DNA of 5,816 nt. It comes from a bacterium. Lineage in GTDB: Bacteria; 4484-113; JALSIF01. The notes under the pieces are model-generated. The model saw only the letters and a program-made list of their open reading frames with translations, made no database searches and was not told the DNA's origin. A program made the translations under genes and the position numbers. The stretch covers positions 1 through 5,816 of the forward strand of contig JALSIF010000031.1 in the NCBI GenBank assembly GCA_026981635.1, in the 5' to 3' direction. Shown here one piece after another: positions 1 through 5,261 of the stretch; within the stretch, counting starts at the first letter, position 1, and the number at the start of each line of letters is the position of its first letter.

Positions 1-22
1 CCCTAAGCACTACTGCCCGCAT
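1..22 (-). CDS. Possible start of a third gene in the panC operon (partial, cut by window edge)
   Basis: Reading leftward after the flavoenzyme stop codon there is an ATG at 22-20 preceded by a purine-rich AGGGAGAG (32-25), a plausible ribosome binding site, although the gap to the ATG is short. Seven codons remain in the window and read MRAVVLR. That opening is common in zinc-type alcohol dehydrogenases and quinone oxidoreductases (MDR superfamily), but seven residues cannot establish a family. The gap to the upstream stop is 18 nt on the same strand, so it would be co-transcribed with panC and the flavoenzyme gene. It could also be a chance ATG. Confidence 0.35.
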
Positions 23-40
23 AGCTCTCCCTTGGCTGGT

Positions 41-1135
41 CTAGCCATCGGCAACCCTGGGCTTTGCCCTGAAGTACTGCACCGGCCAAAAGTCTGGCTC
101 AACCCCAAGCCTCAATGCTGCCCGCAGGGGGAAGTAGGGGTCACGCAGAAGCTCCCGCGCCATCAGGACCACATCGGCCTGGCCGGTGGCAACGATCTGC
201 TCCGCCTGCTCGGGGGTGGTGATGAGGCCGACCGCCCCGGTTGGCACCTCAGCCTGCCGGCGGATGGCCTCGGCGAAGGGGACCTGGTAGCCCGGGTAGT
301 CGGGGATGGGGGCGCTAGGAACGATGCCACCACTTGAGCAGTCAATCAGGTCAACCCCGATCTCTTTTAGCCGGCGGGCAAACTCCACCGACTGGTCAAG
401 GTCCCAGCCCCCCTCCACCCAGTCGGTAGCAGATATGCGCACAAGGAGAGGAAGCTCTGCCGGCACCGCCTCCCTCACCCTCTTCGCCACCATGAGGGGG
501 AAGCGAATGCGATTTTCAAAACTTCCCCCGAACTGGTCGCCTCGCCGGTTGGCGAGGGGGCTTAGGAACTCGTGGAGCAGGTAGCCGTGGGCCATATGGA
601 TCTCAACCACCTGGAAACCTGCCTCCACCGCCCGGCGAGCGGCCTCGGCGAAAGCCTGGGCGATATCGGACAGCTCCTCCGGGGAAAGCTCCCTGGGAGT
701 TGGGTAGCCCTCATCGAAGGGGAGGGGACTTGGGGCAACCGGCTGCCAGGCGCCCTCTTCCTTAGTGAGGGGGCGGGGGAGCTTCTCCCAGGGGCGGCGG
801 GTGGAGGCCTTGCGCCCGGCATGGGCGAGCTGGATGGCGGGGACCGCCCCCTGCTCGGCGATGAAGCGGGCGATGGGGGCAAAGGCCTCCTTCTGCTGGT
901 CATTCCACAGGCCGGTATCCCAGGGGGAGATGCGGCCCTCGGAAAGGACGGCGGTGGCCTCTGTCATCACCAGCCCCGCTCCGCCCACCGCCCGGCTGCC
1001 CAGGTGGACCAGGTGCCACTCGGTGGGGCAGCCCTCGTGGGCCGAATACATGCACATGGGGGACACGAAGATGCGGTTGCGGAAGGTGAGCGATCGGAGA
1101 GTCAGGGGTTCAAACAGCTTTGCTCCCATGCCCAC
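41..1135 (-). CDS. NADPH-dependent flavin oxidoreductase, old yellow enzyme family, YqjM/NamA-like
   Basis: This is an FMN-dependent TIM-barrel oxidoreductase, expected to reduce activated C=C bonds using NAD(P)H; its natural substrate is unknown. Visible marks of the YqjM ('thermophilic-like') branch are SPMCMYS at 25-31, with the branch-typical Cys28 and Tyr30; the conserved [10 protein letters not shown] at 102-111; the substrate-anion pair His180/His183 with Tyr185 in [11 protein letters not shown]; the GGSFENR segment at 203-209; Arg233 in the LVRIS strand; and the FMN-phosphate region GLIT (303-306) with ARELLRDPY (326-334). PVQYFR (351-356) matches the C-terminal Arg that reaches into the neighbouring subunit's active site in YqjM. 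At 364 residues it is slightly longer than YqjM (about 340), mostly from a C-terminal tail. The start is GTG at 1135, or ATG two codons later at 1129; neither has a Shine-Dalgarno sequence. It lies 22 nt after panC on the same strand. The family is secure; the substrate is not. Confidence 0.93.
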   Translation of the reverse strand: MGMGAKLFEPLTLRSLTFRNRIFVSPMCMYSAHEGCPTEWHLVHLGSRAVGGAGLVMTEATAVLSEGRISPWDTGLWNDQQKEAFAPIARFIAEQGAVPAIQLAHAGRKASTRRPWEKLPRPLTKEEGAWQPVAPSPLPFDEGYPTPRELSPEELSDIAQAFAEAARRAVEAGFQVVEIHMAHGYLLHEFLSPLANRRGDQFGGSFENRIRFPLMVAKRVREAVPAELPLLVRISATDWVEGGWDLDQSVEFARRLKEIGVDLIDCSSGGIVPSAPIPDYPGYQVPFAEAIRRQAEVPTGAVGLITTPEQAEQIVATGQADVVLMARELLRDPYFPLRAALRLGVEPDFWPVQYFRAKPRVADG

Positions 1136-1151
1136 GGGCTAAATATAGCCC
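1136..1151 (-). promoter_or_regulatory. Palindromic start-proximal promoter of the flavoenzyme gene (-10 TATATT)
   Basis: On the minus strand this reads GGGCTATATTTAGCCC, a perfect inverted repeat with 6-bp arms (1151-1146 and 1141-1136) around 4 nt. The -10-like hexamer TATATT (1147-1142) sits in the centre, 6 nt before the GTG start. Transcription would begin at or next to the start codon, giving a leaderless or nearly leaderless message. I see no convincing -35 box, so this is inference. The same palindrome lies in front of leuS. It falls in the panC-flavoenzyme gap and could be an internal promoter. Confidence 0.42.
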
Positions 1152-1157
1152 ACCGGC

Positions 1158-2057
1158 CTAGCCCCCAGTTCCGGTATCAATGGTCGGCTCCCTGAGGGGC
1201 ATGTTGTCAATCAGGCGGGTCTCGCCTACTCGGATTGCGCCCAGCACCCTGCCCTCCCCCTCCACCTTCCCCTCCGGGAATGGCTTGAGATCACCTGCCC
1301 GGCGCACCACGAAGTAGTCCAGCTCCACCCCGGGGGTCTCCCTGATCACCCGGCGGCCCGCCTCCTCCAGCCTCTCCACCGAGCGCTCCCCCTGCTCGTA
1401 GAGCTCCTTTGCCCTGGTCAGGGCGCGAAACAGGCAGAGGGCCCGCTCCCGCTCCTCGGGGCTCAGGTAGCGGTTGCGGCTGGAGGCAGCCAGCCCGTCG
1501 TCGTCGCGGATCAGGGGACAGGCCACCACCTCCACCCCCAGGTCCAGATTCCTGGCCAGCTGGCGAACGATCAGTAGCTGCTGGTAGTCCTTCTCCCCGA
1601 AGTAGGCCCGGTGGGGGCGGATGAGGGCAAACAGCTTGGCCACCACCAGACATACGCCGTCAAAGTGGCCGGGGCGGTGGGCCCCCTCCAAATCCTCGGT
1701 CAGCCCGCTGACGTGGACGCTGGTAAGGAAGGGCTCCGGGTAGACCTGGTCCACCGTCGGGGCGTAGACCAGGTCCACTCCCGCCTCCTCGCATAGCTTG
1801 AGGTCCGCCTCCAGGGTGCGCGGATAGCGCTCAAAGTCCTCCCCCGGCCCAAACTGGGTGGGATTGACAAAGATGGAGACCACCCCCACATCACACTCGG
1901 CAACCATTCTGTGGATCAGGCTCATGTGGCCCTGGTGGAGGGCCCCCATGGTGGGGACAAAGCCCACCAGCCGCTCCCGGGGGGCGTCGTCCACGCACTC
2001 GTAGCGCAGATGGGAAAGCTCGGCAACCAGCTCACACGGGGTGTGGACCGTTTTCAT
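1158..2057 (-). CDS. panC: Pantothenate synthetase (pantoate--beta-alanine ligase)
   Basis: This is a cytoplasmic enzyme that joins pantoate and beta-alanine with ATP through a pantoyl-adenylate, the last step of pantothenate (coenzyme A precursor) synthesis. The family motifs appear in order: PTMGALHQGHMSL at 35-47, containing the nucleotide-binding HxGH (His41-His44); FVNPTQF at 63-69, which contacts pantoate; HRPGHFDGV at 127-135; GEKDYQQ at 154-160 with catalytic Lys156; and RDDDGLAASSRNRYLS at 184-199, containing the KMSKS-like SSRN loop. Family members usually have RExDGLA here, so the second residue is a conservative Glu-to-Asp change. The protein has 299 residues, against roughly 280 usually, because about 14 residues follow the usual RLIDN ending. 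The ATG at 2057 lacks a Shine-Dalgarno sequence; TAGACT lies 9 nt upstream. Its usual partners panB and panD are not in the window. It appears to head a minus-strand operon with the flavoenzyme gene. Confidence 0.97.
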   Translation of the reverse strand: MKTVHTPCELVAELSHLRYECVDDAPRERLVGFVPTMGALHQGHMSLIHRMVAECDVGVVSIFVNPTQFGPGEDFERYPRTLEADLKLCEEAGVDLVYAPTVDQVYPEPFLTSVHVSGLTEDLEGAHRPGHFDGVCLVVAKLFALIRPHRAYFGEKDYQQLLIVRQLARNLDLGVEVVACPLIRDDDGLAASSRNRYLSPEERERALCLFRALTRAKELYEQGERSVERLEEAGRRVIRETPGVELDYFVVRRAGDLKPFPEGKVEGEGRVLGAIRVGETRLIDNMPLREPTIDTGTGG

Positions 2058-2066
2058 CCCGAGGTC

Positions 2067-2072
2067 AGTCTA
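2067..2072 (-). promoter_or_regulatory. panC: Candidate -10 box for panC
   Basis: On the minus strand TAGACT lies 9 nt before the panC ATG, the same spacing as TAGAAT before leuS. Transcription would start within a few bases of the ATG, which would explain the missing Shine-Dalgarno sequence. No good -35 hexamer is seen 16 to 18 nt upstream. Support is the hexamer, its spacing and the parallel with neighbouring genes. Confidence 0.3.
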
Positions 2073-2083
2073 TCAGCAGGTGG

Positions 2084-2111
2084 TTGCGCAGGCAGGGTAA
2101 GCCCCTACAAT
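2084..2111 (+). promoter_or_regulatory. Sigma-70-like promoter for the small exported protein gene
   Basis: TTGCGC (2084-2089, 3 of 6 matches to TTGACA) is followed after 16 nt by TACAAT (2106-2111, 5 of 6 matches to TATAAT). Transcription would begin near 2118, leaving a leader of about 27 nt that contains the ribosome binding site. It lies in the 87-nt divergent region, so the DNA upstream of this promoter overlaps the panC promoter region on the other strand. Confidence 0.45.
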
Positions 2112-2131
2112 AAAGCTAGCAATTTGAGAAT

Positions 2132-2137
2132 GGGAGG
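2132..2137 (+). promoter_or_regulatory. Shine-Dalgarno sequence that fixes the start at 2145
   Basis: GGGAGG lies 7 nt before the ATG at 2145, ideal spacing. The frame is open back to 1911, with another in-frame ATG at 2130. The 2130 start would place the Shine-Dalgarno sequence inside the coding region, and still earlier starts would run through panC. This is the only strong ribosome binding site in front of a well-supported gene in the window. Confidence 0.75.
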
Positions 2138-2144
2138 TCTTACC

Positions 2145-2600
2145 ATGAGGAGCGCCGCCATCTTGCTCATCTCTGTTTCGGCAACCCTCATCCTCCTTAT
2201 TTCTGCAACACCTCTTGCGGGGGAAGAGGGTGAGTATGTGGTTCCGGACAACGTCATCGCCCTCAAGGGCAAAGACGTCATCATCTTTACCACCAGCTAT
2301 GCCAAACTGAGCCCCGGGGAGAGAGTTACCCACTTCTGGAAGGCGCTGGTGAGGGCAATGAGCCATCACTTCAAGAACTATGACCGCCCCATTGAGGAGG
2401 GGGACTTCTCCCTAGAAGAGCGCTGGAACGGGGACGTCTGGATCAAGCTCCATGATGAGTCGCTCATTGAGGTAAGCCAGCAAGATGCCGCCGACCACGC
2501 CCGCGACTCGGTGATGAGCCTAGCCAACTATTGGCTGGGGCTGGTCAGGCGCTATGTGCTTGAGACCCAGCCAGAAAACGACCCGCAAGTGGTCTTCTAG
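2145..2600 (+). CDS. Small exported or membrane-anchored protein of unknown function
   Basis: A 151-residue protein I do not recognise by name. Residues 1-25 form a signal sequence or anchor: MRS, then a hydrophobic run ending in ATPLA before the acidic GEEGE. Cleavage after Ala25 is possible, though Pro at -3 is unusual, so a retained N-terminal anchor is an alternative; there is no lipobox Cys. The mature part looks like a single alpha/beta domain: strands near 37-49, a helix after LSPGER (55-60) to about 76, strands at VWIKL (98-102) and LIEVS (107-111), then a long helix at about 112-139. The layout 'SPxER helix, strand, strand, V-x-x-x-DA, LAxxW helix' recalls small periplasmic domains found N-terminal to some MscS-type channels. 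That is a memory-based resemblance, not a demonstrated match. The domain has no Cys and no visible catalytic motif. It has its own promoter and ribosome binding site, is divergent from panC and ends 50 nt before leuS. That it is coding is well supported by the ribosome binding site and signal sequence. Confidence 0.85.
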   Translation: MRSAAILLISVSATLILLISATPLAGEEGEYVVPDNVIALKGKDVIIFTTSYAKLSPGERVTHFWKALVRAMSHHFKNYDRPIEEGDFSLEERWNGDVWIKLHDESLIEVSQQDAADHARDSVMSLANYWLGLVRRYVLETQPENDPQVVF

Positions 2601-2631
2601 TCAGCCTCCCTGCTAACTCCAGCCCCTTCCA

Positions 2632-2646
2632 GGGCTAGAATAGCCC
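2632..2646 (+). promoter_or_regulatory. leuS: Palindromic start-proximal promoter of leuS (-10 TAGAAT)
   Basis: GGGCTAGAATAGCCC is a perfect inverted repeat, with arms 2632-2637 and 2641-2646 around GAA. The -10-like TAGAAT (2636-2641) is embedded in it, 9 nt before the leuS ATG. Initiation from it would give a leaderless or very short-leader message, fitting the absence of a Shine-Dalgarno sequence. No convincing -35 is present. The 50-nt gap to the upstream gene shows neither a U-tract terminator nor room for a T-box leader, the usual control of leuS in many Firmicutes. Confidence 0.42.
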
Positions 2647-2650
2647 CGCT

Positions 2651-5260
2651 ATGGAGCAGGCAAAAGCAGCCCCCACCAAGGGGAGCCGGCGCTACGACTT
2701 TGCCCAGGTGGAGGCCAAGTGGCAGGCCATCTGGGAGCGGGAGGGCCGCTGGCACGGGGAGGACCTTAGGGGAACCAAGCGCTACATCCTCTCCATGTTC
2801 CCCTACCCCTCCGGCCACTGCCACATGGGCCACGTGCGCAACTACTCCATCAGCGACGTGGTCTCCCGCATCGCCAGAAAGCGGGGGTTCAACGTGATGC
2901 ACCCGATGGGCTACGACTCCTTCGGCCTTCCCGCCGAGCAGGCGGCCATTGACCGGGGCGTTGACCCGGCTAAGTTCATCGACCAGTGCATCACCTCCTT
3001 TGAGGCCGATCTTAAGCGGCTAGGCTTCTCCTTTGACTGGCAGCGGGCCTACCGCACCAGCGACCCCGATTACTACCGCTGGACCCAGTGGCTCTTCCTG
3101 CTGCTGTGGCGGCGGGGGCTGGTCTACCGCAAGCGTTCCGCGGTCAACTGGTGCGAGGAGCACGGCGTGCTTGCCAACGAAGAGGCGGCGGGCGGGGTTT
3201 GCTGGCGGTGCAACCGGCCGGTGGAGAAGCGGGAGCTTGAGCAGTGGTTCATAAGGACCACCGCCTACGCCGACCGCCTGCTGGAGGACCTGAAGCTTCT
3301 GGAGGGAAAGTGGCCGGAGCGGGTCATCACCATGCAGCGAAACTGGATCGGCCGCTCCGAGGGGGCCTATGTGGACTTTGAGGTCCCCTACCTCAACACC
3401 ACCCTCAGGGTCTTTACCACCCGCCCAGACACCCTCTGGGGAGTGACCTTCATGGCGGTGGCCCCCGAGCACCCCATCGTGGGCAAGGTGGCCGAGCTAA
3501 ACCCCGACCGGGCAGGGGAGATCCTGGCCTATGTGGAGCGAGCCAAGACCAAGACGGAGGAGGAGCGCACCGCCGAGGAGCGGGAAAAGACCGGCCTAGA
3601 ACTTGGCATCAGCGCCCTTCACCCCACCACCGGGGAGGATGTGCCCATCTATGTGGCCGACTACGTGCTTATGGAGTACGGTACCGGTGCGGTGATGGGG
3701 GTGCCGGCCCACGATCTTCGCGACTACGAGTTTGCCCAAAAATACGGCCTTCCCATCGTGGAGGTGATTGAGCCGCCCGCCGGGGAGGAGTATGAGACTC
3801 CCATCTATGTGGGCTACGGGCGGATGGTAAACAGCGGGCCCCTGACCGGCACCGAAGGCCCAGAGGCGGTAAGGAAGACGGCCGAGTACCTTGAGTCCAT
3901 CGGCAAGGGGGAGCCTGCGGTCACCTATCGGCTGAGGGACTGGCTGCTCTCGCGCCAGCGCTACTGGGGCTGCCCCATCCCCCTGGTCCACTGTGAGCAG
4001 TGTGGCTGGGTACCGGTGCCCGAGGAGGAGCTTCCCGTCCTCCTACCGGAGGGTGCTCCCATCGCCTCGGCCAAGGGCTCACCCCTGGCCGAGGTGGAGG
4101 AGTTCGTCCGCACCACCTGCCCACAGTGCGGCGGCTCCGGCCGGCGGGAGACCGACACCATGACCACCTTCATGGACTCTGCCTGGTACTTCCTGCGCTT
4201 CTGCGACCCCAGAAACAGCAAGCAGGCCTTTGATCCTAAGAAGGTGGCCTACTGGATGCCGGTAGACATCTACGTGGGGGGGATTGAGCATGCGGTGGGG
4301 CACCTCATGTATGCCCGCTTCATAAACAAGGTACTCCACGACGAGGGACTGGTCCCCTACTCGGAGCCCTTCACGGTGCTCTTTACCCAAGGGATGCTCA
4401 CCTACCCCGCCTACTACAACCAGGAGCTGGGCTGGGTCCCCGAGAAGGAGGTGGACACTGAGAGGCTCATCCACCGGGAGACGGGAAGGCCGGTTGAGCG
4501 CATTGTGCTCAAGATGAGCAAGAGCAAGTTCAACACGGTAAGCCCCCAGGAGATGATTGAGCGCTACGGGGCGGATACGGTGCGCCTATTCTCCCTCTTC
4601 GGCGGCCCGCCCGACCAGGACTTTGAGTGGCAGGAGGGGGGCGTCTCCGGCTGCCACCGCTTCCTCTCCCGCCTGTGGCGCCTGTGCCACGAGTTTGCCG
4701 AAAGATTTCCCCGGACCACTCCATCATCGCCCAAGGAGCCCAGTCAGGACGGGCTCCCAGCCGAGCTTGAGCGGGAGCGTCACCACACCCTAGCGGCGGT
4801 AAACCGGGATGTGGCGGAAGGCTGGTCTTTCAACACCGCCATCGCCCGACTGATGGAGCTGCTGAACTTCCTCAACCAGCAGTTTCCCAAGCTGAGTGGA
4901 GAGGACCAGGAAGCAGCCCCCGCCTTTGCCGCCTGCCTAAGAAGTGAGCTTGCCCTGCTTTCACCCTTCTGCCCCCACATCGCCGAGGAGCTGTGGGAGG
5001 TGCTGGGCTTTGAAGGCCGGGCGGAGGACTACCCCTGGGAGGAGCCCGATCCTGCCTGGCTTGCGCGAGAGACCGTCACCATCCCGGTGACCATCCGGGG
5101 AAAGGTGCGGGCCGAAGTTGAGGTCCCCGCCGAGGCTGGCGAGGAGGAGGTGCGCCAGATTGTCCTCTCCCACGAGAGGGTGAAAAACTACCTGGAGGGG
5201 AAGGAGGTGGTGAAGTTCATCTACGTGCCCGGCCGCATCGTAAACATCGTCTTGAAATAG
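2651..5260 (+). CDS. leuS: Leucyl-tRNA synthetase (class Ia)
   Basis: This cytoplasmic enzyme charges tRNA-Leu with leucine and edits mischarged tRNA. It has 869 residues, normal for bacterial LeuRS, and is complete. The HIGH motif is HMGH at 58-61 within PYPSGHCHMGHVRNY, followed by GYDSFGLPAE (87-96). A zinc-knuckle-like segment has Cys168, His171, Cys184 and Cys187. The CP1 editing domain (about 235-425) has the threonine-rich TTRPDT at 256-261 and GTGAVMGVPAHDLRD at 344-358, whose last Asp matches the conserved editing Asp. A second Cys set is C448xxC451 and C490xxC493. WLLSRQRYWGCPIP is at 431-444, and KMSKS is at 621-625. The leucine-specific insert before KMSKS is short, about 35 residues (585-619). 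The anticodon-binding helical domain follows to about 800, then the C-terminal tRNA-binding domain (about 808-869). The ATG at 2651 gives the usual N-terminus; no Shine-Dalgarno is present. It is followed one base later by the alkyltransferase gene. Confidence 0.98.
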   Translation: MEQAKAAPTKGSRRYDFAQVEAKWQAIWEREGRWHGEDLRGTKRYILSMFPYPSGHCHMGHVRNYSISDVVSRIARKRGFNVMHPMGYDSFGLPAEQAAIDRGVDPAKFIDQCITSFEADLKRLGFSFDWQRAYRTSDPDYYRWTQWLFLLLWRRGLVYRKRSAVNWCEEHGVLANEEAAGGVCWRCNRPVEKRELEQWFIRTTAYADRLLEDLKLLEGKWPERVITMQRNWIGRSEGAYVDFEVPYLNTTLRVFTTRPDTLWGVTFMAVAPEHPIVGKVAELNPDRAGEILAYVERAKTKTEEERTAEEREKTGLELGISALHPTTGEDVPIYVADYVLMEYGTGAVMGVPAHDLRDYEFAQKYGLPIVEVIEPPAGEEYETPIYVGYGRMVNSGPLTGTEGPEAVRKTAEYLESIGKGEPAVTYRLRDWLLSRQRYWGCPIPLVHCEQCGWVPVPEEELPVLLPEGAPIASAKGSPLAEVEEFVRTTCPQCGGSGRRETDTMTTFMDSAWYFLRFCDPRNSKQAFDPKKVAYWMPVDIYVGGIEHAVGHLMYARFINKVLHDEGLVPYSEPFTVLFTQGMLTYPAYYNQELGWVPEKEVDTERLIHRETGRPVERIVLKMSKSKFNTVSPQEMIERYGADTVRLFSLFGGPPDQDFEWQEGGVSGCHRFLSRLWRLCHEFAERFPRTTPSSPKEPSQDGLPAELERERHHTLAAVNRDVAEGWSFNTAIARLMELLNFLNQQFPKLSGEDQEAAPAFAACLRSELALLSPFCPHIAEELWEVLGFEGRAEDYPWEEPDPAWLARETVTIPVTIRGKVRAEVEVPAEAGEEEVRQIVLSHERVKNYLEGKEVVKFIYVPGRIVNIVLK

Positions 5261-5261
5261 C

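Noticed and set aside
34-46. GGCT-N5-AGCC inverted repeat at the flavoenzyme stop as a terminator
   Set aside because: The 4-bp stem has no following U-tract and overlaps the stop codon; it is too weak to call.
1108-1123. TTGATA-like sequences as a -35 for the flavoenzyme promoter
   Set aside because: The only TTGATA-like hexamer on the minus strand (inside the panC end) is about 27 nt from TATATT, too far for a sigma-70 spacer.
572-1195. Long plus-strand open frame (207 codons) opposite the flavoenzyme gene
   Set aside because: It is antisense to a clear YqjM-type gene, has no domain-like sequence and arises from the G/C third-position bias of the real gene.
1911-2144. N-terminal extension of the exported protein, starting at 1911
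   Set aside because: It would overlap the 5' end of panC antisense and bury the signal sequence; the Shine-Dalgarno at 2132-2137 supports 2145.
2130-2144. Alternative ATG at 2130 for the exported protein
   Set aside because: The region before it has no ribosome binding site, and the good GGGAGG would fall inside the gene; ATG 2145 has ideal spacing.
2601-2650. T-box or leucine leader peptide upstream of leuS
   Set aside because: The 50-nt gap is too short for a T-box and holds no small reading frame rich in Leu codons.
3590-4480. Several open frames on both strands inside leuS
   Set aside because: leuS is continuous with all its motifs in one frame; the others are shadows of a GC-rich coding region.
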